Positions 1 through 8,569 are shown, counted from the stretch's first letter. The stretch is 37,413 nucleotides of DNA from an uncultured Actinomycetes bacterium (GCA_937128055.1 CAKZMC010000065.1:1-37413), one strand, 5' to 3'. Numbers and translations: made by a program. Notes: generated by a model from the sequence alone, not told the origin.

Positions 1-124
1 CTCCGCAGGCTGCGCTGCGACCAACTCGGCCGTTCCCGGGCAAGTCGGGTGGAAATCCCTCCTTCTTGCGGGACGGGCCGCCGTGCAGTGGTCTCGCTCC
101 GCAGGCTGCGCTGCGACCAACTCG
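1..124. repeat. Two copies of a 28-nt direct repeat (ctccgcaggctgcgctgcgaccaactcg) with 96-bp period, possibly the end of a tandem array running off the left edge
   Basis: Identical 28-mers at 1-28 and 97-124; following bases partly conserved (gccgttcc / ttcgttcc). Confidence 0.8.
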
Positions 125-274
125 TTCGTTCCAAGCCTGTCGGTTGCGGTCAAGCGAAATGGGCATGATCGCCGCCACGGACCCCGTAGCTCTCCGGACT
201 TTTGGGTACAAATAGATATTTCTCCCGGCAAGTTCGCCGGATGGCGATTCCGCTTGCCGACATGAAGCTGACCT

Positions 275-1735
275 ATGTCACGATGTTCTGCTAAACTCCT
301 TGCCATGAGAGAACAATCGGTAAGTAGCGGAGAGGACTCCTTGACCCCGCAGTTCAATCGGACGCAGCGAAGGGTACTGAGCGATAAGGAGCGCCGCCGT
401 CAAGCCAAGAAAAGGGCGCGAGAGCTGCGCCGTCGCAAGCGGAGGGGCAAGCATGGCTCAAACAAGCCCGCCTACCTTCGACCGCGGAACATCGCCTTTG
501 CCCTTCTTTTCCTTTTCCTGCTCATATCATGCTTTCTGACCTGGGGCGCGAGCGGGGGAGACGCGAGCCAACGTAAGCTGGAGATCCCCGCCTCCAACAT
601 GGACGCCGTCAAGGATCTCGCCCTGAGGCCGGGAGAGATAAGCGAACCGTACATTCCGGCACGTGCGGCCTACCTGCTAGACACTTCCACGGGCGAGGTG
701 CTCTACGAGAAGAACGCCGACGAAGAGCTCCCCATGGCCTCCACCACCAAGATCATGACCGCGATTGTCGTGTTGGAGCACGCTTCCCTCGACGAGAGCA
801 CGTCCATCAGCGAAATGGCTTCCTCCACGGGGGAATCGTCAGTCTGGCTGGAAAAAGGCGAGGTTCTGACGGTGGAGCAGCTGCTGTACGCCCTCATGGT
901 GCAGTCCGCCAACGACTCCGCCGTAGCCCTGGCCGAACACGTTGCCGGTTCCGTGGAGGCTTTCGTCGCGATGATGAACGGAAAATGCGTGGAGCTGGGA
1001 GCCGCGCATACGCATTTCACGAACCCCCACGGACTGGACCAAAGCGGGCACTACACCACCGCGAGGGACCTGGCTTTGATCTCATCTTACGCGATGCGCA
1101 ACCCCGTCTTTCGTGAGCTGGTTATCGCCGACGCATACCAGATACCATGGCCAGGTCATCCTTATCCCAGGGTACTGGAAAATCATAACAAATTCTTGAA
1201 GCTCTACCCTTACGCCAACGGCATCAAGACCGGATATACCGACGAGGCCGGCAAATGCCTGGTGGCCTCCGCTTTGCGCGATGATAGGGAGCTCATCTCC
1301 GTCATCCTAAACGGAGGGGAAAGCTACTGGGACCAGACCATACAGCTAATGGAATACGGTTACCGTTGCTTCGCGCGCGTGGAATACGCATATGCGGGTC
1401 AGATTCTGGCCGAAATCGATGTGGGAGATTATCCTAGAAAGAAGGTCGCCCTCGTAGCGCAGAGGGACATGGCCTTCACGGTGCGGCGTGACCGCCTGGG
1501 CGATTTCCTCACCGCCAGCCTATACTGCCCGCACTGGATGCCTTACCCGGTCGACAGAGGACAGGCAGTGGGCCAGCTGGTGGCGGGCGAGGGAAGCGAG
1601 GCGGAGGTCAGGGAATCCATGGTAAGCAACGTATCTTGCCGGCCGCCCAACTTCCTATTTCGCATTTTTGCCTTCCTCGGCTCTATCCTGGGGATGTGGT
1701 GGCGTTGGATAAGGTGGCTGGTTCCGGGGCTTTGA
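275..1735 (+). CDS. D-alanyl-D-alanine carboxypeptidase (penicillin-binding protein 5/DacF family, S11); true start may be 305
   Basis: Motifs PMASTTKIMTAIV (SxxK), SANDSAVALAEH (SxN), KTGYT (KTG); N-terminal basic region plus TM segment. Confidence 0.93.
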   Translation: MSRCSAKLLAMREQSVSSGEDSLTPQFNRTQRRVLSDKERRRQAKKRARELRRRKRRGKHGSNKPAYLRPRNIAFALLFLFLLISCFLTWGASGGDASQRKLEIPASNMDAVKDLALRPGEISEPYIPARAAYLLDTSTGEVLYEKNADEELPMASTTKIMTAIVVLEHASLDESTSISEMASSTGESSVWLEKGEVLTVEQLLYALMVQSANDSAVALAEHVAGSVEAFVAMMNGKCVELGAAHTHFTNPHGLDQSGHYTTARDLALISSYAMRNPVFRELVIADAYQIPWPGHPYPRVLENHNKFLKLYPYANGIKTGYTDEAGKCLVASALRDDRELISVILNGGESYWDQTIQLMEYGYRCFARVEYAYAGQILAEIDVGDYPRKKVALVAQRDMAFTVRRDRLGDFLTASLYCPHWMPYPVDRGQAVGQLVAGEGSEAEVRESMVSNVSCRPPNFLFRIFAFLGSILGMWWRWIRWLVPGL

Positions 1736-1765
1736 GGTGATGGGGGAGCGGCGGAGGCCTATGGC

Positions 1766-2332
1766 ATGCAGGTACCCCTGGAGAGGATAGTGTTCAGCGG
1801 GGAGGAAATCGCCTCCCGCGTCCAGGAGCTGGGGGCCGAGATAACCCGCGATTACCTGGACGAGTATGGGCCCGAGGCGGAGGCGGTGCTGGTGAACGTC
1901 CTCAAGGGGGGCTTTGTCTTCCTTGCCGATCTTGTACGGTGCCTGGAATTCAGCGTAGTGATTGATTTCCTGGCCATCACCAGCTACGCGGGCGACGGCG
2001 CCTCTACAGGCGGGGTTCGCATCATGAAAGACCTCACCGAGAGCATTTACAGGCGCGATGTGCTGGTGGTGGAGGACATCGTTGATACCGGTTTGACCTT
2101 AAGTTACATCCTGCGCAACCTGTCCTCGCGCAAACCGCGCAGCCTCAAGGTCTGCACCTTCCTCGACCGTTTGAGCAGCCGCATCGTTCCCCTGCAAGTA
2201 GACTACCGCTGCTTCGAGGTGGGCGAGGAGTTCGTGGTAGGTTATGGCCTGGATTACGGCCAGAAGTGGAGGAACCTGGGTTACGTCTGCACTTTGCGAT
2301 TAGAGGAGCATCCCCGGAGCGATTGTCCCTAA
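1766..2332 (+). CDS. hpt: Hypoxanthine phosphoribosyltransferase
   Basis: VLKGGFVFLADL and PRPP-loop VLVVEDIVDTGLTL motifs. Confidence 0.93.
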   Translation: MQVPLERIVFSGEEIASRVQELGAEITRDYLDEYGPEAEAVLVNVLKGGFVFLADLVRCLEFSVVIDFLAITSYAGDGASTGGVRIMKDLTESIYRRDVLVVEDIVDTGLTLSYILRNLSSRKPRSLKVCTFLDRLSSRIVPLQVDYRCFEVGEEFVVGYGLDYGQKWRNLGYVCTLRLEEHPRSDCP

Positions 2333-2339
2333 GGCCTCC

Positions 2340-2545
2340 CGCACGGACCGGTGTGAAAGCACCGCGGCCACGAAAGGGGCACCCTGTAAGCGCATGTTCA
2401 ACATGCGCCGCCCGCAGTCGATATAAGGAGTGAGGAGAGGGGCAGGCGGTGAGGACCCGGAAGTCCGAACGGGTCATATCCCGGAAATAAAGCGGGAGCC
2501 GTTACCGGGTCCGCCAAGGAGTATGAGCTTGCGTTACTCCTCGGA
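2340..2545 (+). ncRNA. Candidate structured RNA of unassigned family between hpt and the DUF151 gene
   Basis: Non-coding interval with several strong inverted repeats: CGGTG/CACCG (2349-2364), GCGCATGTT/AACATGCGC (2390-2408), GGACCCGG/CCGGGTCC (2453-2512) enclosing CCCG/CGGG, AGGAGTA/TACTCCT (2517-2541). Confidence 0.4.
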
Positions 2546-2583
2546 TAATATGTATTGGTGAGGGGCGTTTGAGAAAGGGGTGT

Positions 2584-2610
2584 TTGACACGCCCCGCGGG
2601 GTGCTATAGT
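2584..2610 (+). promoter_or_regulatory. Sigma70-like promoter (TTGACA-15 nt-TATAGT) with CCCCGCGGGG palindrome in the spacer
   Basis: ttgaca at 2584-2589, tatagt at 2605-2610, about 30 nt upstream of the DUF151 start. Confidence 0.55.
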
Positions 2611-2641
2611 TTAACCTTGAAACGTTGAGGATGTGATAGCA

Positions 2642-3112
2642 ATGGTGGAGCTAACATTGATAGGGGTCAGGGTTGAACTGCCGGCAAACCAACCCATAGT
2701 CCTGCTCAAGGAGAGGAAGGGCGACCGCTACCTGCCTATCTGGATCGGAGCCTTCGAGGCCACCGCCATAGCCTTCGCCCTCCAGGGCATAGAGACCGCC
2801 CGGCCCATGACCCATGACCTCATGAAGAACATCCTCGACGAGCTGGGCATCACCATGAAGGAGGTGGTGATCTCCGACCTCAAGGAGGGGACTTTCTACG
2901 CCGACATCAACCTCGTTTACCAGGGAAAGCCCTTCAAGATAGATGCGCGGCCCAGCGACGCCATAGCGCTGGCGGTGCGCACCGGCGTATCCATATACTC
3001 GGACGAGCACGTGCTGAACGAGGCCAGCGTCTTCATCCAGACGGACGAGGAGGATGAGATCGAGCGCTTCAGGGACTTCCTGAAGGACGTCAAGCCCGAG
3101 GATTTCATGTAA
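2642..3112 (+). CDS. Bifunctional nuclease family protein (DUF151)
   Basis: LPIWIGAFEATAIAFALQG and IDARPSDAIALAVRTGVSIYSDEHVL are typical DUF151 motifs; ORF opens at 2633, ATG at 2642 preferred. Confidence 0.88.
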   Translation: MVELTLIGVRVELPANQPIVLLKERKGDRYLPIWIGAFEATAIAFALQGIETARPMTHDLMKNILDELGITMKEVVISDLKEGTFYADINLVYQGKPFKIDARPSDAIALAVRTGVSIYSDEHVLNEASVFIQTDEEDEIERFRDFLKDVKPEDFM

Positions 3113-3277
3113 GGAAACGCGCCCCCCAAGACCATGCACGCCGCCTCCCAAGACACATTCGCCGCCCCTGAGGCCCATTTTACCTGCGGTGCCCGCTTGC
3201 GTTACTATTTTAAGGAAAATACGGTGTGGAAACCGGAAAAGCGGCAGCACCGCGGCGACTATCGCGAGAGGTAACGA

Positions 3278-4327
3278 TTGGAACGGCTCAAAGCACTGGA
3301 GAAAGCGGCCATCCTGCTGGTGGCCATCACCATCATCGGCACCATTGGATACATGCTGATAGAGCACCAGAATTTCCTCAACGCCCTATACATGGTCATC
3401 ATCACCATCACCACCATCGGTTATGGGGAAACCTTCACCCTGGGGACCGGCGGGGAGATATTCACCATCTTCCTCATCGTGGCCGGCGTGGGCACCGTGG
3501 GATATACCCTGGTGAGTGGAGTAGAATTCATGTTAGAGAACAGCCTTACGGGACTCATGGGAAGGAGAAAGATGCGCAAGGATATCGAGAACATGATCGG
3601 CCATTACATCCTCTGCGGTTACGGCAGGGTGGGCCAGCATATAGCCGAGGACCTGAAAGACGCCGAGGCCAGCTTCGTGATCATCGAGAAGGACCCCGCG
3701 GCGGCGGAGAGAGCGCAGCAGAAGGGGTTCCTGGTCATCAAGGCCGATGCCACCAACGAGGAGTCGCTGCGGGAGGCGGGTATTGAAAAGGCCCGGGGCC
3801 TGGTCACCGCCCTCTCCAGCGACGCCGAGAACCTTTACATCACCCTCACCGCCCGGGAGCTTTGTCCCCACCTCTTTATAGTCAGCCGCTGCGACGTCGA
3901 GGAGTCCGAGTCCAAGCTGCGGCGTGCTGGCGCGGACAGGGTCATCTCCCCACATTCCATCGGCGGGAGGCGCATGGCGGCCATGCTCCTCAAGCCCATG
4001 GTATGGGATTACCTTGACCTGGTGACCAAAGGCCAGTATATCCAGTTCAACATCGAGAACCTGGAGTGGCGCATCGACGATATGGAGATCCAGCCCAATT
4101 CCTACCTGGACGGGAAGACCATCGAAGAGGCCAAGATATACTCCATTTCCGGGGCCCTCGTCCTGGCCGTGAAAAAGCGGGGGATGAACTTCGACACCAA
4201 GCCGACCAAGGACACCCACCTCGACGCAGGTGACTGCATCATCGCCATCGGAACCGTGGAGCAATTGGCCAAGCTGGAGGAGGTGGCCACATCCAGGACC
4301 TGGTTGCAAGGAGGGCGCTATACCTGA
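3278..4327 (+). CDS. Potassium channel family protein with ion-channel pore, TrkA-N (RCK) and TrkA-C domains
   Basis: Two TM segments with TTIGYGE selectivity filter; YGRVGQHIAEDL Rossmann motif; C-terminal GDCIIAIGT TrkA-C; TTG start. Confidence 0.92.
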   Translation: MERLKALEKAAILLVAITIIGTIGYMLIEHQNFLNALYMVIITITTIGYGETFTLGTGGEIFTIFLIVAGVGTVGYTLVSGVEFMLENSLTGLMGRRKMRKDIENMIGHYILCGYGRVGQHIAEDLKDAEASFVIIEKDPAAAERAQQKGFLVIKADATNEESLREAGIEKARGLVTALSSDAENLYITLTARELCPHLFIVSRCDVEESESKLRRAGADRVISPHSIGGRRMAAMLLKPMVWDYLDLVTKGQYIQFNIENLEWRIDDMEIQPNSYLDGKTIEEAKIYSISGALVLAVKKRGMNFDTKPTKDTHLDAGDCIIAIGTVEQLAKLEEVATSRTWLQGGRYT

Positions 4328-4433
4328 GGCCGCACCTGCCTTTCCCGGCTCCCGACATGATTAACCTGTGCTTCAGAGTGACTATTTTTGCTATCATTAA
4401 ACATGAACCTAAACGGCAAGATGAGGCCATACC

Positions 4434-5471
4434 ATGAAAACAGCGGGAGAGGCGAGGAGCATAGCGTGTAAAGCGGCCATCATGCTGCTGGTTTCCATGA
4501 TGATGGTCGCCACGGTCTGCCCCGTTGCTCTCGCGGAGGGCAGTGAAGAAAAAGAGCTGAGGAAGGAGGCCAATCGCCTCACCTACGAGCTACTCGACCT
4601 GCGGGCCCGCAAGAGGACAGCGGAAGAGGAGGGGGCTGCCCTGCAGCGGGATCTGGAAGGCCTTGACCTGCGTATCGCGGCGGTGCAGGCGGAATTGGGA
4701 AAGCTTCATGAGGAACTTGCCGACCGGCAGAGGGCATACGACGCATCCCTGCGCTCCCTTTACATGCGCGGCGAGGTGAGCGAGCTCGAGGTCATCCTGG
4801 AGTCCCGAGAACTCGAAGAACTCTGGCAGGACACCGGTTACGTAAGGCATATCGGCGGGGCGCACCGGGAGGCAATGGAGCGGCTGAAGGAGAAGATCGC
4901 CGAGAAGGGGCTGGCGGAGCGCGAGCTTAGGGAGTTGCGGGCCAGGCGGGAGAGGATCGCCGCATCGCTGGATATGGAGGGTATCGCTGCGCGCATCTCC
5001 GCCGTGCAGGCAAAGCTGGACGAGATCAACGCCCGCCTGCGTGAGCTGGAGATGGGCAAGGCGCGAAAGCCAGCCGCTCCTCCCCAGAGCTCTCCGCCCG
5101 CATGGTCCGTTCCCGCGCCAGGCAAACTTCTCGACCGCGTGCCGTACATGCCGCCCCTCTCAGACTTCGAGCGCACCGGCATCATGTTCTCCGGCTACAC
5201 GACCTCCTACGGGGCGGAATTCCACGGAAGACCCACGGCAAGCGGCGTCGTCTTCAACATGTACGACTACACCTGCGCCCACCGCACCCTGCCGTTCGGA
5301 ACCTGGCTACTGGTCACCTTCAGGGGGAAGCAGGTGATAGTGCAAGTAAACGACCGGGGGCCCTTTGTCCCAGGCCGGGTACTGGACCTCTCTCAGGGGG
5401 CGGCCCAATACATCGGGCTGGACGGCGTGCAGTGGACGGAGTTCGAGATCATCGTGCCCAAGGGTGGTTGA
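4434..5471 (+). CDS. Secreted coiled-coil protein with C-terminal RlpA-like double-psi beta-barrel domain
   Basis: Signal-peptide-like N-terminus, long charged coiled coil, then SGYTTSYGAEFHGRPTASGVVFNMYDYTCAHRTLPFGTWLLVTF...VNDRGPFVPGRVLDLSQGAAQ. Confidence 0.87.
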   Translation: MKTAGEARSIACKAAIMLLVSMMMVATVCPVALAEGSEEKELRKEANRLTYELLDLRARKRTAEEEGAALQRDLEGLDLRIAAVQAELGKLHEELADRQRAYDASLRSLYMRGEVSELEVILESRELEELWQDTGYVRHIGGAHREAMERLKEKIAEKGLAERELRELRARRERIAASLDMEGIAARISAVQAKLDEINARLRELEMGKARKPAAPPQSSPPAWSVPAPGKLLDRVPYMPPLSDFERTGIMFSGYTTSYGAEFHGRPTASGVVFNMYDYTCAHRTLPFGTWLLVTFRGKQVIVQVNDRGPFVPGRVLDLSQGAAQYIGLDGVQWTEFEIIVPKGG

Positions 5472-5552
5472 TATAGGAAGCGCCCGGTGCCGTGATTGCG
5501 CGCCGGGAGAGCTGGCAGGGCTCATGTGCGGCCGTAAAGCCGGAGCACAACG

Positions 5553-5984
5553 GTGGTTGGTTCCGTGGAGGAGGAAAAGACATACAGGCGCTGGGATGAA
5601 GTAAAGTTCGCTCACCGCAGCGAGCAAGAATTCGCCCGCTTGCTCGACTTCTACAATATCAGGTGGCTCTACGAGCCGGTGAGCTTCGACATCGCCTGGG
5701 ACAAGAACGGCAACCCCGTCTCCAAGTTCACGCCCGATTTCTACCTGCCCGAGTTCGATCTCTACATCGAGATCACCACCCTGGACCAGAAGCTGGTGAC
5801 CAAGAAAAACCGCAAGATACGCAGGATGTGCGAACTGTATCCCCAGGTGAAATGCAAGATATTTTACCGCAAGGACTACGAGCACCTGCTCTTCAAGTAC
5901 GGGATTAGCCTGGGCGGGGAGGGAAGGGAAGAGGGCGGGCGTGAGCGGCCCCCCGGACGCGTTCCGCCGGGAGAATCCCGTTGA
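5553..5984 (+). CDS. Hypothetical protein with PD-(D/E)XK nuclease-like pattern
   Basis: RSEQEFARLLD...FTPDFYLPEFDLYIEITT...KKNRKIRRM; GTG start. Confidence 0.6.
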   Translation: MVGSVEEEKTYRRWDEVKFAHRSEQEFARLLDFYNIRWLYEPVSFDIAWDKNGNPVSKFTPDFYLPEFDLYIEITTLDQKLVTKKNRKIRRMCELYPQVKCKIFYRKDYEHLLFKYGISLGGEGREEGGRERPPGRVPPGESR

Positions 5985-6150
5985 ACTGCGCCGAGCGACC
6001 GCCCCGGGCAGGGTGGCGGAAAGTCCCTTTCCGCCAGAGCAGCGACGAGGGGCGGGTGCGGACGGGGCATCGTCGCCGCGAGACCGGGTGGGCGAGGAGG
6101 CAGCGGCTGCAAGACCGCTCCCCCTGCCCCGCGTGAACACCGCGCTCCCC

Positions 6151-6849
6151 TCAATCCCGGGACGTGTTTTCCATGCGGGCGAGGAACGTGCAGCCTTCGC
6201 GCACGCGTTCCACCTTCCAGTCGCCGGCCAGTCCGAGCAGGCCTTCCTCCAGTCCGCGGTGTATCTCGCACACCAGCTCGCGGCAGAGGTCGACCACCCC
6301 CCCGAAGGGGCAGGAAGGGAAGCTGACCTCGATGGTCCCCTTATCGCGCAGCCGTTGCCGAGCGCTGATGCCCCTCCGGCTCAAGTCCTTTTTCCACGCC
6401 TCGCCCACCCCCTCAGGCCCGGCACCGCGCGGGAGCTGGGTGAGGGGGGAAGCGGCGCCCATCGCCTCGGAGCGCCCGTAGGCGCGCGCCTCTTCCACCA
6501 TGGAAGCCACGAGGTCCCTGCCGCAGCCTCTCAACCCGGAAGCCATAATAGCCGCCAAGGGCCTGTAGGCGCGCGGCGGCAGATGCAGCTCCCAATCCTC
6601 CTCGCTCACCATGTACATGTGGGCGGGCCGACCTCCCCGCTCGCCGCGACGCCTGGTGGTCGTCAGGAGGCCCCCCCTGACCAGTTTTTCCAGGTGCATG
6701 CGCGCCGCGTTCACGTGCAGACCGAAGCGCTCCGCAACCTCCCGCGCCGATAGGGGAGTGCCGGCATCGAGGAGAAGGTCCATGATCTGGCGGCGTGTGG
6801 GGTCCGCCAGGGCCATGGAAACCATTGCGATCCTGTCCTGGTAAGCCAA
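6151..6849 (-). CDS. ArsR/SufR-like winged-helix transcriptional regulator with Cys-containing C-terminal domain
   Basis: ALADPTRRQIMDLLLDAGTPLSAREVAERFGLHVNAARMHLEKLVRGGLL HTH; C-terminal SCPFGGVVDLCRELVCEIHRGLEEGLLG; TTG start. Confidence 0.82.
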   Translation of the reverse strand: MAYQDRIAMVSMALADPTRRQIMDLLLDAGTPLSAREVAERFGLHVNAARMHLEKLVRGGLLTTTRRRGERGGRPAHMYMVSEEDWELHLPPRAYRPLAAIMASGLRGCGRDLVASMVEEARAYGRSEAMGAASPLTQLPRGAGPEGVGEAWKKDLSRRGISARQRLRDKGTIEVSFPSCPFGGVVDLCRELVCEIHRGLEEGLLGLAGDWKVERVREGCTFLARMENTSRD

Positions 6850-6870
6850 CGATTCTCCTGACCTCGCGTA

Positions 6871-6899
6871 TTGACAGCTTTATTATAACATAGTATATA
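6871..6899 (+). promoter_or_regulatory. Consensus-like promoter for the zinc-ribbon gene (TTGACA-17 nt-TATATA)
   Basis: ttgaca 6871-6876, tatata 6894-6899. Confidence 0.75.
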
Positions 6900-6913
6900 A
6901 ATACAGTATATAC
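6893..6913. promoter_or_regulatory. 21-bp palindrome GTATATA-AATACAG-TATATAC, candidate operator in a divergent promoter region
   Basis: Perfect 7-bp arms overlapping the + strand -10 (6894-6899); a - strand TGTTATAAT extended -10 (TATAAT = 6882-6887) lies beside it, with its -35 region inside the palindrome. Confidence 0.65.
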
Positions 6914-6938
6914 AGTTTTTAACGTTAAAGGAGGGGAG

Positions 6939-7235
6939 ATGCTCAGGATCAAGTCGCGTTGCTGGAGGTGCGGGGAGGTCGCGCTGGCTATCGAGGATAT
7001 TATCCTGGTGGAGCACGGGGACGGCGACGGGACCTTCTACGTCTTTACGTGTTACGGGTGCGGCGACCCGCAGGCCTACCCCGCGGACCCGCGTTTCGTG
7101 GACTTCATGCGCATGAACGGGCGGGAACCCATAATCCTGAGTCCCCCCATCGAGTGCAAGGAAGCGGAGAAAAACCCGCCGCTCTCGTGGGACGATCTCC
7201 TCGACCTCCACCTGCAGCTGGAGAGCGACGGCTGA
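6939..7235 (+). CDS. Small zinc-ribbon protein of unknown function
   Basis: CWRCGE...CYGCGD (two CxxC knuckles); upstream aaaggagggg RBS. Confidence 0.7.
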   Translation: MLRIKSRCWRCGEVALAIEDIILVEHGDGDGTFYVFTCYGCGDPQAYPADPRFVDFMRMNGREPIILSPPIECKEAEKNPPLSWDDLLDLHLQLESDG

Positions 7236-7325
7236 CCTATATCAGCGCACACGGAGAAAATGCCCTGGCAAAGTGGGTCGGCATGTGTTTAACTAAGAGG
7301 CAAGAAAAAGCAAGGAGGTAAGGAT

Positions 7326-7538
7326 ATGGCCATCACGAAGCATATGACCATCCAGGAGGTCGTGGAGAAAAACCCCGAAACCATAAGGGTCTTCATGGAA
7401 CACGGGCTGCACTGCGTGGGCTGTGCCGTGGCGCGCTTCGAGAACATCGAGCAAGGCGCCCTGGCTCACGGCATAGACGTGGATGCGCTGGTCAAGGACC
7501 TCAACGCGAGGGTGGGGGAGGGCGGGCAGGAAGAGTAG
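7326..7538 (+). CDS. DUF1858 domain-containing protein (hybrid-cluster-protein-associated redox disulfide domain)
   Basis: MTIQEVVEKNPETIRVFMEHGLHCVGCAVARFENIEQGA. Confidence 0.88.
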   Translation: MAITKHMTIQEVVEKNPETIRVFMEHGLHCVGCAVARFENIEQGALAHGIDVDALVKDLNARVGEGGQEE

Positions 7539-7549
7539 GGGCTTTCGCT

Positions 7550-7835
7550 CCCGCCTTACTAGCCGTAAACGGCATCCTCAGACCGCTTCAAGATAGCCTT
7601 TCCGTCAAACGTAAAGGTTACCCGCCAGCATAATGCAGCTTACTTTGGGTCGCCCCAATGCCGGGCCAAGCGGCTGGGCGCCCCGCTGAACCCCACGACG
7701 TCCCCTCCGCAGGGAAGGGGCTAACCAGGCCGCCGAGGCCGCGGTATCGGCCGCTGGTCTGGCGAGAATACTACCTCGGCGCTATGCATCTCACATGCCC
7801 CGGCTTCCGATCGATGAGCGGTACGTAAGATGCGG
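7550..7835 (+). ncRNA. Candidate structured leader/intergenic RNA of unassigned family upstream of the signal peptidase gene
   Basis: Hairpins GCCG/CGGC (7562-7573), CCTTTcCGT/ACGtAAAGG (7597-7617), CGCCGAGG/CCTCGGCG (7731-7781) enclosing GGCCG/CGGCC; no credible ORF. Confidence 0.3.
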
Positions 7836-7837
7836 AG

Positions 7838-8404
7838 TTGGAGGTAAGCGAGATGCAACACCTGGAAAGGCCCCTGTCGCGACTCCTGGAGGTAGCCGTT
7901 TTAGGCCTGGTCGCAATGGCCCTCGCCTTCAATTTCACTATTATTGCCCAGAGTTTCTTCTCTCCCTTCAGTGAGGTCCGGGGCGACTCCATGAATCCCT
8001 ACATCGAGGAGAACGACGCCGTGCTGACCACGGGAGTGAGCATGGAGGAACTCGCAGCCGGTGACGTGGTGGTTTTTCCGGATCCCGAGGGCGGCCCCGA
8101 TCCCATCGTGCATCGCATCGTATCCCTGCAAGAACGAGAGGGGGAGCTGGTGGCGGTCACCAAGGGGGATGCCAATCCCGACGTGGATCCCTTCGTCGTC
8201 CCCGCAGACAGGATCTACGGCAAGGTGCGCCTTGTGCTCCCCATGGGGGGTGCGTTTCTGCGTTTTCTCATATCGCCGTCCGGTTTCGTGCTCTGTGTGC
8301 TCTGTCCCTTCCTGGTCCTGGCCCTCTTCATTGCTGGTAAATATTACCAGGATAAACGGGGCAAAGGCAGCTGCCTGCTCCTGCGCGAAGTCATAAAGGC
8401 ATGA
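7838..8404 (+). CDS. Signal peptidase I, archaeal/ER-like (SipW-type, S26B)
   Basis: N-terminal TM, VRGDSMNPYI (Ser box), DPIVHRIV (His instead of Lys), KGDANPDVDPF, C-terminal TM. Confidence 0.85.
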   Translation: MEVSEMQHLERPLSRLLEVAVLGLVAMALAFNFTIIAQSFFSPFSEVRGDSMNPYIEENDAVLTTGVSMEELAAGDVVVFPDPEGGPDPIVHRIVSLQEREGELVAVTKGDANPDVDPFVVPADRIYGKVRLVLPMGGAFLRFLISPSGFVLCVLCPFLVLALFIAGKYYQDKRGKGSCLLLREVIKA

Positions 8405-8569
8405 CGCGCCCGCTTTCCTCAAGGACCATAGAGGTCCGCCCATGCCAACATTGGACCCTCCGCACCCGGGGGAGCGGAGGGATTTATCTTCCGTTGCGGA
8501 AAGCGCCACGCAGGCCGGGATGCTTCAGGGAAGAAGCGGCGTTACCGAAAGAGTTAGCGGAGGTGATGC

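Noticed and set aside
1-124. CRISPR array
   Set aside because: Only two repeats, with a 68-nt intervening sequence and no cas genes
2340-2545. Assignment as RNase P RNA, tmRNA, SRP RNA or group II intron remnant
   Set aside because: Diagnostic conserved segments of these RNAs are missing; only a generic structured-RNA call is supported
3226-3786. His-rich ORF (HHHHRHH...HHHHHHH), looked like a metal-binding protein
   Set aside because: Out-of-frame reading of the ATCACCATC-rich K+ channel gene, which has TTIGYGE and TrkA domains
7550-7835. Assignment as cobalamin, c-di-AMP (ydaO), TPP or Moco riboswitch
   Set aside because: Consensus boxes not found by eye; left as unassigned
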